Shown: one piece after another, positions 46,840 to 58,703 of the stretch
How the letters are laid out: the number at the start of each line of letters is the position of its first letter
How positions within the stretch are numbered: the first letter of the stretch is position 1
NCBI GenBank assembly: GCA_028583685.1
Contig: JAMXIF010000045.1
Location: 1,632,365 to 1,696,364 of the forward strand
Length of the DNA stretch: 64,000 bases
Source: Petaurus breviceps papuanus
Taxonomy: Eukaryota > Chordata > Mammalia > Diprotodontia > Petauridae
Reading direction: 5' to 3'
The notes under the pieces: generated by a model
What the model saw: only the letters and a program-made list of their open reading frames with translations
Database searches by the model: none
Told to the model about the DNA's origin: nothing
Translations under genes and position numbers: made by a program

Positions 46840-47784
46840 AACCTTCAAAAGAATGTGAGGAACATATAGATAGCTGGTTCAGCCCTGTTGTTGACGATAC
46901 TAACTATGCTGCTTATTGGTTTAGAAAACCAAAATGTAACTATGTTGCCATGCATATATAATAAGATGCATCAAAAATTCCAGTGTGAACCAAATGAGTC
47001 TTAATGCTTTAGTTATTTGAAAATTTAATCAATATTCAGGGAAGTAGAGCCAAGTTGGTGGAGTAGGAGAAAGATGTATAGTCACACTTCACTCCCCCAG
47101 AAAAAGAAAACAAAACATCCCAAACTCCTTCAAATAGACCTAGAAAGCACTCCAGATGGAGTTCTGATGGGGAAATTCAAGAAAAAGGCAAAGTGAGTAA
47201 TTTTTCTGGTCCACATTGTCATAAGAAGACAGACAATGAAGAAGTCTGGCCAGGAGTGCCATGCAGAACATTCCAGTTCAAGAGAGAGAGGCTGGGTACC
47301 AGGGTAAGAGGAGGTCCTGGAACCATATTGGAGCACCAGGAAGGGAACGAATGCCAACTGATCGCTCTGTCACCTGCGACCTGCTACCCAATTCTAGGTC
47401 ATAGATCCAGGGTAGAATAAAGAGAGGATCTGTGTCTAGGGGTGGTATTCTGGAGTAAAGAGTAGTCACAGGTTCTAGGTGGTTATTGAGAGAGTACCAG
47501 GTTCAGAAGCAAACAGCTGTGTGGATCAGACCTCATCTCTCAGTCTGAAGTCTACAAAGGAATAACCTTTATAGTACAGGAATCCCAAATCAAGTGGGAG
47601 CCTGTAGTTCTCTCTGAACCAGTAGAGGTTTCCAGCTGATAGGGGCTGAGTTCAGCAGCATTCTACTATTGCTCAGACCTAAGCCCAGGTCAGCAGCTTG
47701 CAGAGCTCAACCTGGATTTGGGGGATAGAGAGAGGGGGGAGGGATAACCAGACTTTTTCTTGTTTTAGACAACTTCCTGAGTAC

Positions 47785-48503
47785 TGTGAGGGAATAGTGG
47801 GAATTGAGTGAACCCCATCTTGTGACTCAATTCTGGAGCTAGCTCAGTTCCCTTTCTGTTCCACTATGGGTCTAGTTCAATTTCTGAATTGTGAGAACGC
47901 TTTATTCTATTGTGGGGATTGTGAGAAAATTGCATTGTTTGAACTAGCCCTGTGTGACTGAGAAGCTGAACCACCTCTACCTGTTGCTTAGAGAGCCCTA
48001 AGGACCTAGGTTATGCTGACTAGAAACCCAGTCAGCCCAGAAGATGAAGAATGCAAGGAGTTTTCTCACAATTGTTCATCTCAAGCAACTCATCTGTCTT
48101 ATTTGAAAACTGGTCTTGTACTGGTCAATCAGTTATTGTTTCCATGTTCCTTTGATTGAATATAGATACTTGGGGAGAGTGGGACACCTCTTTTTCTGAT
48201 TTCAGGGAATTGCACCTATTTGCTCTCCTCCTCCCAAATTTGAAGGTCCTTTATTTTTCCTTCAATTAGAGATCAGACTACCTAATTTTATATCCTAGTT
48301 TGTACCCTGTTAACTGTTTCCTTTTAATTAACTGGTCTTATTTGATTGTTTTTAATGTATGAAAATCTGTCTCCCCCTGTGGGGGCCCAGTGCCTAATCC
48401 AGATTTGCCATGCAATTAACATTCATTACTTAATAAATCAATATGCTCAGAAGTTTGAACATTTGTTTCCCCAGTTATTTCATCTTTCATCCACCATAAC
48501 TGA
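47785..48503 (+). mobile_element. possible fossil LTR inside L1 5' region
   Basis: From TGTGAGGGAATAGTGGGAAT to about CATCCACCA, with AATAAA near 48433. It is foreign to the L1 5' region around it. No target-site duplication found, limits tentative. Confidence 0.3.
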
Positions 48504-49379
48504 AAGCTTTCAGGGCCCCATTCTGAGCTATCCCTGAAATCCTGGAATAACACAATGCTGAATGCCCTAAGAAAGAAGCAGCAGAACTAGCTCAGACATT
48601 CCCTCCAGAAGTACACAGAGCCTGTCTCTAAAATCGAGTCCAAAGTTAGGAGAATGAACAAACGACAAATTCTGACATTAAAAGCTGACCAGGACATTCA
48701 AGACAAAAACCTAGAAGAAGAAAACAACTCCAAAATTTCTACAAGAAAAGCCTCAGAGGAAAACATAGCTTAGGCACAAATTCAACTAGAATTCATGGAA
48801 AAGATGAAGCAAGACTTTTTTGGAAAAGTTTTAAAAGTTTTCTATCAAGGGAATGAGAGTGCTAGAAGAAAAAATCAGATAAGGAATGACAGTTCTGGAA
48901 GAAAAAATTGAAAAGGAAATTAATGGTTTGGTGCAAGAAGTATAAAACCTTGCCCAAACAACAAACTCCTTGAATATTAGAATGGACCAGATAGAAACCA
49001 ATGACTGTATGAGACAACAAGAAACATTGAAACAAAGTCAAAAGACCAAAAAAAAAAACAGATATGAAAATAGCTTGAGAAGAAAAAATTTAAGAATCAT
49101 TCAACTCCTTGAATTCCACAATAAAAAGCAAAGGAGCCTAAGCATCGTATTGCATGAAATCTTAAAATAAATCTTCCCAGACCTCTTAGAATCATAGGGC
49201 AAAGTAGAAAGAGACAGAATACATTGGTTGCTTCCTGAAAGAAAACCCAAAATGAAAATTCCCAGGAACATGATAGCAAAAGTCCAGAGTTTCCAGGTTG
49301 AAGAAAAAATACCACAAACACTCAGAATTCACATACTAAGTGCTAGGGTCAGGATCACACATGAATTAGCAGGTACTAC

Positions 49380-50515
49380 TGTAATGTAATGCCAAGGAAA
49401 GGCAACTTCCCAAGGTTCAGAATACCAGCATTGGTGCTCTCCCATTTTATTCAGTGACAAACCAAGAACAGAGAAGGTCAAAACATGACATCATTCAAAA
49501 TACAGCATTTACTAAGGGTGATTAAATAATCTCCAAGTACTAGCCCACCCCAGGACCTTCCAATCATTCAATCAATTACAAAGTCCCTGTTCTAAATACT
49601 ACTCCACCCCTAGGCTGTACCTTCATTTAGTCCACCACAAAGCCCCCCTTCTCAAATGGAGATTAGTTTCCAATCTAAGTAAAGTACATTCATTTGTTCA
49701 ACCATAGAACACAAAAAGGTCAAAAGTTCCCCACCCCTGGATCACAATTGAATCTACCCCAGAGTTACATCAAGTTTAAGCACAGCACTTAATACCCAAA
49801 GAGAGGTCTTTTCTTCATTTTGACAAGAGGCTAGTTCTCAGCAATCTTAGTTCCTGGGGAGACAAGGCTTAGCAAGGCCACAAGATACATTGCCAGTCTC
49901 TTCATTAATTCATCCTCTGTCTGCAGAACAGTCCTAGAACCTCTGAAAACATTAGCAAAACCCTCTCCCAGGATTTCTGTAAACATACAAGAAAATCCTT
50001 CTTCAGGGCGTCTGAACCAACAGAAAGGTTCCCAGACCCCTGCAACAACAGCACTGCCCTTCACCAGTGGACAGTATTCACTCTGTCTGCAGGACAATCT
50101 CAGGAGCTCTTAGCCAACAGCCAGGTTCCAGGACTTCTTTAACAGGACTGTCTTTCACCAGTGGACAAATCTGGCAAAACAACATCAAAACAGACAAAGT
50201 ACCAGCAAAACAGCCATGTCTCCTCAGTCCTTGGCAGCTCCTGGGGCAGGTCTCAAAAGTCCAGGGCAATTCAAAGTGGCCCTCAGCAATCCTCTCAGTC
50301 TCTCTCTGCCTCCACGAGGGTGCTGCTTCCAAAAAGTTCTTCTGTCTCTCTTTTGTCTCTCCAAATCTACATCACCAGCTCCTCCCAGTTCAGGACTCTC
50401 CTTTCACATCAACAAGTCCATCCCACAGGTGGGATTAACAAGCTCTGGGTTTTAACACAATCAATTTGAAAACCAAGCCAATACAGGGGGATCTTTATAT
50501 TCCATTACTATCACA
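49380..50515 (-). mobile_element. LTR of fossil retrovirus, family A (copy A3)
   Basis: 1,136 bp, antisense, within L1 ORF1. Perfect 5-bp target-site duplication ACTAC at 49375-49379 and 50516-50520. Solitary; sister of 1-1118 and 44113-45251. Confidence 0.93.
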
Positions 50516-51054
50516 ACTACATAGAAGAATGGAGGGTTTGGAATATTATAATTCAGAAAGCAAAGAATATAAACTTACAGCCAAGACAAATGGGTATAAT
50601 CCTATAGGAGAAGAATGGATCTTCAGTAAAATTGAGGACTTTCAAGCATTCCTATGCTATGTAGAAACTTTGAAGTTCAAAACACAGGTGTTAAAAGAAA
50701 CATAAAAAGGCAAACACAAGCAATGGAAAAGGACTAAACAAAGATAAGCTGCTTACATTCAAATACTGGAATATGATACATTTGTTCGTAAACTGTGTCA
50801 TCTTCAGGGGTCATAGAGGGAATCTAATTTGACAAGGTCTTGGAGTAGTTTTATTATGTCTTGATTATCTTAAGAGAAAAATGAAAAGAGAATGGAAGCG
50901 GACCATAGCAGGGCAGGGTATGGGGGAGAAGAAGGAAGCTTAGGAGAGGTTCTCATAGAGTGTACAAGTAGATATCTATACAAACATGGAAAAAGGGGTG
51001 AAGAGGGCTGACCCTTGAACTTCATTGTCATGTGAACTGGCAAAGAAGGGAAGA

Positions 51055-51090
<36 letters not shown>
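51055..51090 (+). repeat. (AC)n microsatellite
   Basis: About 17 uninterrupted AC units in L1 sequence. A (CATA)n stretch follows at about 51596-51625. Confidence 0.95.
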
Positions 51091-51092
<2 letters not shown>

Positions 51093-51810
51093 TTGAGTAC
51101 AGAAATATATTTCACTCAACAGGGAAGTAGGAGGGAAAGAGGGGAAGAGAAAAGGGAGAATTAGAGGGAGAATCAGTTAAGGGAGTCCTAAGCAAAACAA
51201 ACTCTAAGGATGTGGAAACTTGAAGTGCTTTTTCACGTGGCAGTGTTTTCAGGTGGAATCTGAGAAGGTGCCCACAGATTGGGGAATAGCTGAATAAGTT
51301 ATAGTATATAAATGTGATGGAATACTATTGTTCTATAAGAAAAAAAATGAAGGGGATGGCTTAAGAGACCTGGAAAGCTATGTACAAATTGATGGAGAGT
51401 AAAGTAAGCAGAATCAGGAGAACAATTTGTTCAAGGATAATGATATGGTAAAGACAAATAGCTGAAAAAAATGAGAAACTCTGATTAGTGTAATGACAAA
51501 TCACATTTCCAGAAGACGAATGAAGGAATGTGGCACATACCTCCTGATATGATAGGTGAAAGACTCAGAGTGAAGAATGAGATGCGTATGTATACACACG
51601 CATACATACATACATACATACATATATAAGTATGTGACATGGCTAATACAAATATTTGTTTTTACTTGACTCCACATCTTTGTAACAGGGATTTTGTTTC
51701 TCTTTCATTCCCAATGGTAGAAGAGGGATAGTTATTTATAAAATTTATAAAAATTCCAGAGGAAAGACAAAGACTTACGAAGTAGAAGAGGCAAGCTTAT
51801 TTATTTTACA

Positions 51811-51965
51811 ATTCTTTGTTTTTCTTTTTGGAGGGCAATTGGGGCTAAGTGACTTGCCCAAGGTCACACAGCTAGTTTTTGTGGTAAGTGTCTGAGGTCA
51901 GATTTGAACTCAGGTCCTCCTGACTCCAGGGCCATGCTCTATTCACTGTGCCACCTAGCCGTCCC
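51811..51965 (-). repeat. SINE1-type SINE in L1 3' UTR
   Basis: GGGGCTAAGTGACTTGCCCA, GATTTGAACTCAGGTCCTCC and GTGCCACCTAGCCGTCCCC. Confidence 0.85.
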
Positions 51966-52185
51966 CCTCTCTTCTTTCTTTGCAAAGGTGAGGGATTATG
52001 AGTGTGGAACACTACATATATGGTCTGACTTGGTTGATGTGTTGGTTAGTTTCTGCACTGTTTTTCTTCTCCCTTATTTTTTTTAATCTTTGTTGCAAGA
52101 GATGGCACCCAGGGTGGGAGAAGGGAAAAGATATATCCATAAATAAAGATTATGTAAAAACAAAATATAATAACGAAATTGTTTT

Positions 52186-53155
52186 TCAAAAATCTTACTT
52201 TGGAGCACATTTCATGGTGAAACAAGCACTCTTGTCTTCCATTTTAAAAAATCTAGACATTGTTGTCTATGTATTGGTAGGTATAATTGTTTGACTCTAA
52301 AGGTTTGGTATTCTCAATGACTTAAAATGGATTTTAAGAAACTAATTCTTTCTGACTTTAACCTAAGGTACATGTTGTATGTTGTCAGCAAGTTCATACC
52401 CAGAGGTACAGAATCAACATTCTCAGAATCAGTTCCAGGGTGAGCGGTTACCAAACATTAAAAAGCTGTCTGGTCATGAATGGCTTTTTGATGCTATACT
52501 CAAAGTCCTTCACGTCTCCTTCCTCCTCCTTACATCACTTCCTTGAGAACTGTTACATGCTATTTTACACTGATAACTATTTTTTTGCAACCCCTAAAGA
52601 AGTCTTGTCCCTTCCTTTTAATGTGGCAATGTATGACAGTCAGATGGTAACCCAGACATGTCTTTTCCTCATGCTTGCGGGTATGAGATAGACCGGTTAC
52701 CCCCTCTGACCTTTATACAGGAATCATCTGCTTCTTCCAAGTACCTGTTTTTTGATGTGGGTTTTTTTTTTTTCATTTGAACTGCCAGTGCCTCTTTGTG
52801 GCCAGTGACTACAATTACACCACAGTGGATTCTATTATCAGTTACAAGCATTTTAACTGAGGATAAACAGCTCTAAGTGGTGGTGATAACTCCAGATTAA
52901 GAGTGAGTTTTCAATTCCAAATAAACAAAAGTTGAAATACAAACATAAAAGCCTTACCTCTGAATGTTTGGTGAAATCCCTTTATTTCTTTCCCAAATAT
53001 CTAAACTCTATCCATCCTTCTTAATGTTTCATTTTCTTTTTTTAAAAAATGGTATCTTTTACTTTTATACCATCTTCATTTTTTAATATTACCTTCATTT
53101 TCTACTTTCTCACTTCCTTGGCTTACTCCATGCATGAATTAAAATCCTATCTTTT
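52186..53155. other. intergenic, nothing recognised
   Basis: No gene or repeat family recognised. Confidence 0.4.
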
Positions 53156-53321
53156 TTTCTTTTTGCATTTTTTTTTGGAGGGCAATTGGGGTTAAGTAAC
53201 TTGCCCAAGGTTACACGGCTAGTTTTTTTGTGTGGGTGTTAAGTGTGTGAGGCTGGAACTGAACTCAGGACCTCCTGACTCCAGGACCAGCGCCTTACTC
53301 ACTGTGCCACCTAACTGCCCC
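53156..53321 (-). repeat. SINE intermediate between the two short families
   Basis: TTAAGTAACTTGCCCAAGGT, TTGTGTGGGTGTTAAGTGTG and GAACTCAGGACCTCCTGAC. Perfect 16-bp target-site duplication TAAAATCCTATCTTTT. Confidence 0.93.
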
Positions 53322-53394
53322 TAAAATCCTATCTTTTGCAAGAAGTCTTTCCTCGTTGCCTTAAATGCTAATGCCTTCCCTCAGATGATTTTCT

Positions 53395-53545
53395 CCAGTC
53401 CTTTATATGTCTGTTTGAATATTGTCTTCTCCATAAGACTCTGAGCTCCTTGAGAGCAGAGGCTCTCTCTGTCTCTCTCTCTCTCTGTATTCCCAGTGGC
53501 ACATAATAGGCTCTTAATAAATACTTGTTGACTTGAACTGAATAT
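53395..53545 (+). repeat. L2 3' end
   Basis: AAGACTCTGAGCTCCTTGAG, CTGTATTCCCAGTGGCACAT and GCTCTTAATAAATACTTGTT, with a CTCT expansion. Confidence 0.7.
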
Positions 53546-54795
53546 ATCCCTCCCTTCTCTCCTATCCAGTGAGTTGTCCCTTGTATAAATAAATAAAAGA
53601 ATAACAAAGACAGAACAGAAAGGGAAAGCACTTTAGTAAAAGCAACTGTAAGGGTCGGGTGTAAATTTGAACAAATTATATCATACTTCCCCACTTAGGG
53701 TAGGCCCTGGTGCCTTAACCAGATAAAAATAATTAATCAGTCTCAATCATAGGTTTTAGTTTTAGTGAATCATAGGCTTTAGACTAAGTGCAAAATGTCC
53801 TAGGAGCTGGAGTGACATTTTAGAGTAGTCCTGTTCTGATAGGCTGAAGAAACTGGGTCATGCCATATAGGACATCTGTAAATTATCAAACAAATTGAGA
53901 ATCATAGGTAATCTAGAAATTGCAATAAGTGTGTTCAAGTAAAGTCCTTGAAAAGGAACCACTTCATGGGTGGGAAACAAGAGGTCTAGGACTTGACCTC
54001 TCCTTATGTCTCTACTCCAATCCCTCCCCACCACATTTTTGACCAGAGGAAGACCTTTCAAGCTGTGAAGGGAATGGAGGATTTTGGAATTCCCATCTAT
54101 GTCCTAGTGGTGTCAGTGTTTACATTTGGTGCCAAGGACAGACTGAACAAGTTCCACCAAGAGCACAGCAATGAAATTACCTATGGGACTTCTTGAACAT
54201 TCTACAAAAAGGAGAAAATGACTTCTAGCAACCAGGAACGGTGAATTACCCCTCTGTTACATGTGCTTTCTTAACATGAACCCACGTTCCCCCTAGACTC
54301 TGTATGTACTCGTGGGAACATGTGTCACAGACTTTGGTGGCGAAGGGAAAGTTTTGTTCACATGGTACCACCTTAGTAAATATACCTTTCTAAATGTTAC
54401 TTATTCTGTTTAACTAAATTGATTCTCAACTGATAAACTTGGGACAAAGCACACCAGTATCAGCTGGTGAAAATGTTGACTGGTACAACATTAGCTTAGA
54501 ACCCTGAGTTAAAATAGTAGCTGAACTCTCAACACCTGATTCATCTGGAGACGTGGGAGTTGGATAAATGCCTCAGAACGTGTGCTATACAATCAACAAG
54601 CATGTTGGGCAGTGTAGTTAAAATTTTACACCCATAATCCTGAATCATCCACCTCTACTAATAGGGGAGGGGTAGTATTTTTTCAGTTTTTCTTCAGGTC
54701 CAAGCTTCATCATCATGATGATACAGTGTTCAACTTTTCTTTTTTTCTGCCAGCCTTATCATTCAATTAAAACTACTCTGTCCAAAGTTACTAAG
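53546..54795. other. unassigned; LTR-like ends at 53647 and 54630
   Basis: Sequence from TGTAAGGGTCGGG (53647) to AAAATTTTACA (54630) has LTR-style inverted ends, but its 5-bp flanks differ and no promoter or poly(A) site is clear. Otherwise unrecognised. Confidence 0.25.
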
Positions 54796-55484
54796 GATTT
54801 CTCTTTTTTTCCTTTTTGGAGGGGGGAAGGCAGGGCAATTAGGGTTAAGTGACTTGCCCAAGGTCACACGGTTATTAAGTGTTAGTGTCTGAGGATGGAT
54901 TTCAACTCAAGTCCTCCTGACTCCAGGGCCAGTGCTCTATTCACTGCGCCAGTAAGCTGCTGTAGCAGCAAGCACCCCAGGGTGGCTGCTCACACAGGTT
55001 CTTAGATCTGCTTTGATAAAGGAAAGCAATTCAAAATGGGTTAACAAGCTTGCTTTAATCAGTCAAACATATATCATTTACCTAGTTCAGGGGAAAGAGG
55101 TCAGCACCCTGAACTTCAGAATATACAGACAGAATTATCAAGACAGAAACAGATCAAGTAAACAGATTTCCAAACTGTCCAGCCATTACATCCATACCAA
55201 ACAACATCTGGGTTTCAAAGCCGGGGGAATCTGGACAAAGGCTTTCCAGAGTTTCATCTGATCAAATCACAGAACACTTATCAAAGTGAGCCCCAAAACA
55301 AAGCCTCAAATCAGGGTTTATATACCCTTCTCCTGGCTCAGAGAATGTAACAACCTTATTGACTCACTGGCTAATCAAGAAGTATCAACTGAAAAACAAG
55401 CCTCCCACCCCAGGCTCCAGGTGCACTTTAGCTTAGGGGCAGGGAAGATCTTTAAAATTTACATTCCCATTACAGCTGCCCCCA
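54796..55484 (-). repeat. SINE1-type SINE split by LTR C2
   Basis: 54796-54960 carries GGGTTAAGTGACTTGCCCAA through GCGCCAGTAAGCTGC. The head end (GCTGCCCCC) resumes at 55475. An LTR separates the two pieces. Confidence 0.9.
54961..55474 (-). mobile_element. LTR of fossil retrovirus, family C (copy C2)
   Basis: 514 bp, antisense, from TGTAGCAGCAAGC to ATTCCCATTACA. Perfect 5-bp target-site duplication GCTGC at 54956-54960 and 55475-55479. It landed in a pre-existing SINE. Solitary. Confidence 0.93.
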
Positions 55485-55489
55485 ATTTC

Positions 55490-55575
55490 TTTTTTTAACT
55501 TTATTTAATACTTTATTTTCTTCCAATTACATGTAAAAACAATTTTAACTTTCCTTTTTTTTCTTTCAAATTCTG
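55490..55575 (-). repeat. L1 3' terminus scrap
   Basis: Reverse complement of the L1 end: CTTCCAATTACATGTAAAAA followed by TTTTAACTTTCC. Confidence 0.6.
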
Positions 55576-56164
55576 AGTTCGTTATTTCTTAACTGCCAAA
55601 TCTAATGATATTTCTCAGTCCTTATCCTTCTTGATTTCTCTGAAGCCTTTTACACTACAGATCACCATCTTTTCAATATTCCCTTCTCTGTAGGTTTTTG
55701 TGATACTTCTCTTTTCTGGTTTTCCTCCTGTTTTACCATTCCTTCTCAGTCTCTTTTTCTGAAATTTTGTCCAGTTCAGACCCACTAACCATGAGTGTTT
55801 TACAGGGCTCTTTGGACTCTCTTCTCCCTCTATATTATTTGACTTGTTGATCTCATCACTTTCTATGCATTCAATGATCATCTCTATACTAATGATTCTC
55901 ATATCTGCTTATCCAGTCCTTACCTCTCTTCTGACCTCTAGTTTCACATTTTCAACTGCCTTTTGAACATTTCAAACTGGATGTCATGTAGACAACTTAA
56001 ACTCAACATTTCTAAAATTGAATTAATATCTTTCCCTCTAAATCATTACCTCTTTATAACTTCAATATCACTGTTGAGGGCATCACCATCTTCCCATTCA
56101 TTCAAGCTTACAACCTCAATTCCTCACTTTTTCTTTCCCCTTATCCAATGTCTATCTTACCTTC

Positions 56165-57447
56165 TGTAATAGTAATGGAATTTGAAGATCCCCTTGTATT
56201 GGCAGGTACTTAGCACCTTGTTTCAAGTTCATTAAGAAACAGAAGTAGTTAACACCTTGTTTCAAGTATTAAGATCCAGAACTTGTAATTCCCACAGTGG
56301 GAGGAACTTCCTCTTATAACAGGAAGGGGTAGAACAGGGGGGAGCTAATACCTTATATAAAGAAAAGCCCAAGCTAGAGAGCCAGAACTTCTGGGAGCAA
56401 GCAGCATGGAGGTTGAGGAGCTAAGAAATGAGAAGAGAGTACAGAACTTGTGGTGGCAGAACTTCTGACAGCTGCCAAGAACTTCTGAGGTCTAGTCAGA
56501 GATGCCAGCCTGAGCTGCCAAGAGCTTCTGAGGGCCAGTGGGAACTGCCAGAAACAAGAGCTGAGAAGTGAGAAGAAAGAAGAACTGGGAGGAAGCATGA
56601 CTGCGATGCTGGTACTTTGTCTGTTTTGATGTTACTTTGTCAGATTTGTTGGCTGATAGAGGCCTCAGACCTTGTTGTTGAGTCTATGTTGATTTCAAAG
56701 GCAGAGAGGGAATTTATAAGGATTCTGGCAATGCTCATGAATATTATTGTGGATTTGTTAAGTTTTGTCTTCCCAGGAACAGAAACTGTGGGAAGGGGAA
56801 CCATGGAAGAGGAGAACCAGCCTCCAGTCAAGATGAAAAGACTTCTCCTTGGGTATTTAATGCAAACTGAGAAGATTATGATTTACTAGGGATGGAGAAC
56901 TTTGACCTTACATTTAGATGATTGAGTTAAGGACTTTCTAATTAAGGATGATTGGAAACCAATCTCCAGTTAAGAAGAAAGAACACTTTTTGATTGAAGA
57001 GATCAAGACAATGTGGGTGGAGAACTTTTGACCTCTGTACTTTGTGTCAATTAAGGAGGCTTGCTTCTTTAAGAACGATTGAGTTGGGGCAGCCAGGTAG
57101 CACAGTGAGTAAGATCACCAGCTCCAGTGTCAGGATGACCTGGGGATCGAATCCGGGCTCAAACCCTTAGCACCCACCCAGAAACACCTGGCCACGTAAC
57201 CTTGAGAAAGTTACTTATCCCCAATTGCTTTAAAAAAAAAAAAAGAATGATTGAGTTACTAAATGAATATTTTTTTGTTTAAAACTACTTGTGACAACTT
57301 TGGTTAAAACTATGTGGCCATTTTAGTGATAAGTTGTTATGATGTATTTTGATTTCTGTGAATGTTTTGCCTTAATTTGTTATTGAATAGAGAGTTCACT
57401 ATACTGTGTAATCAGAACCTTGAAAGTTGCTCATGCTTGGCTTTACA
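56165..57447 (+). mobile_element. LTR of fossil retrovirus, family B (copy B2)
   Basis: 1,283 bp including a SINE, starting TGTAATAGTAATGG and ending TTGGCTTTACA. Perfect 5-bp target-site duplication CCTTC at 56160-56164 and 57448-57452, within L2. Solitary. Confidence 0.93.
57086..57242 (+). repeat. SINE monomer (GGCGGCCAGG type) in LTR B2
   Basis: GGGGCAGCCAGGTAGCACAG head, ACCCAGAAACACCTGGCCAC core, A tail. Target-site duplication AAGAACGATTGAGTT / AAGAATGATTGAGTT. Confidence 0.93.
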
Positions 57448-57797
57448 CCTTCATGATTTCTCTCTTACATGCTCTTTTCTTTCCTCTGACACTGCCATCA
57501 CCCTGGTGCCTGCGCTCATTACCTCACACCTAGATTTTTGCAATAGGCTGGTTGTTGTTCTCCCTGCCATGAGTCTTCCCTACTCCATTCCATCTGCCCT
57601 TCAGCTGTCAAAATGATCTTTCTAAAGCACATATCTGACTGTATCATCTCCCTATTCTCTAAACTCCAGGGGATCCCTATTATTTCCAGAATCAAATATA
57701 AAATCTGGTTTGACCATCTAATCTTATATAACCTGCTCCAGTCTCCTTATACTTTAAGCCCTTCTATGTACTCTGTGATCCAATGAAACTGGCCTCT

Positions 57798-57957
57798 TTA
57801 CTTTTTTTTTTTTTTGCTTTTTGGAGGGGGGAAGGTAGGGCAATTGGGGTTAAGTGACTTGCCCAAGGCCACTTGGCTAGTTTTGTGTTAAGTGTCTGAG
57901 GCTGAATTTGAACTCAGGTCCTCCCGACTCCAGGGCCAGTGCTCTATTCACTGCCCC
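57798..57957 (-). repeat. SINE1-type SINE in L2
   Basis: T-run tail, GGGTTAAGTGACTTGCCCAA, AATTTGAACTCAGGTCCTCC. CCTCTTT flanks. The head is short. Confidence 0.85.
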
Positions 57958-58449
57958 CCTCTTTCCTATTCTTTACTACACTTTTACAGGCTGCCCCTCA
58001 AGCACAGAATGCTTTTCCCCTTCATCTCTGCCTCCTGACTTCCCTGGCTTCCCTCAGGTCCCAGACAAAACACTATCTAGGAAACCATTTCCAATCCTTA
58101 TTGATTCTAATACCTTCTCTTTTGATTATTCCCAATTTATCACATCTATAGTTTGCATGTTGTTTTTCCCGTTAGATTGTGAGGTCATAGAGAACAGAGA
58201 TTGTCTTTTTACTTTCTTTGGATCCCTAGTGCTTGGTAAACAAAGTAGTTGCTTAACACATGTTTATTGACTGACTGACTGACTACAGTCATTTGGCAGG
58301 GGGAGGGAGCACTATTCAAGCATGGTTAAAGCATAAACCATTTTGTAAGGATGTTAAATACTCAGCTTAGATTTCAACTCCATTAAATACAATCTGAACA
58401 AACACCAAGGGAGACAATTTTTTCAAGGGCCTCCTCCAATGCCAATTTT

Positions 58450-58606
58450 TTTTTTTCAGGGCAATTGGGGTTAAGTAACTTGCCCAAGGTTACATGGCTA
58501 GTTTTTTTTTTTTTTTGTGGGTGTTAAGTGTCTGAGGCTGGAACCGAACTCAGGTCCTCCTGACTCTGGTGCCAGCACTTTACTCATTTTGCCACCTAGT
58601 CACCCC
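58450..58606 (-). repeat. SINE intermediate between the two short families
   Basis: GGTTAAGTAACTTGCCCAAG, GGCTGGAACCGAACTCAGGT, CCACCTAGTCACCCCC. Flanks CCAATTTTTTT and CCAATGTTTTT. Confidence 0.85.
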
Positions 58607-58703
58607 CTACCAATGTTTTTTTTTGTTTTAAGGCCAATCATGCTACTACTGTTGCAACCACAACCCTCAGCTAGATGCTACTATTGTCATTGTCATTCAC
58701 AGT

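Larger units (their letters stand above)
47040..52185 (+). mobile_element. L1 LINE with 5' region, ORF1 and 3' end, ORF2 nearly absent
   Basis: 5' UTR-like start (GAGCCAAGTTGGTGGAGTAG). The ORF1 region is about 48560-50700 (MDQIETNDCMRQQETLKQSQ, then TVRITQ-like C-terminal domain either side of an LTR). It then jumps near 51270 to the ORF2 C-terminal end (CAGATTGGGGAATAGCTGAA, GATGGAATACTATTGTTCTA) and a 3' UTR reaching about 52185. Architecture resembles HAL1 (half-L1) elements. Contains LTR A3, a SINE1 and an AC microsatellite. Confidence 0.75.
55576..58290 (+). repeat. L2 LINE, long ORF2 3' segment, twice interrupted
   Basis: 55576-56164, 57448-57797 and 57958-58290 follow the L2 order: CATCTTCCCATTCATTCAAG, GCTCATTACCTCACACCTAG (translates ITSHLDFCNRLV), AATGATCTTTCTAAAGCACA, ATCCCTATTATTTCCAGAAT, AGAATGCTTTTCCCCTTCAT and a TGACTGACTGAC end. 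It is the longest L2 copy in the window. Confidence 0.85.

Noticed and set aside
53993-54196. 67-residue open frame
   Set aside because: No recognisable family, no splice context, and overlaps an opposite-strand frame of the same length. Treated as chance.
54120-54360. TTTGGTG words resembling retroviral primer-binding sites
   Set aside because: Too short, and not next to a demonstrated LTR end.
57362-57616. 84-residue open frame with LVPALITSHLDFCN
   Set aside because: L2 ORF2 remnant joined to LTR sequence, not a gene.
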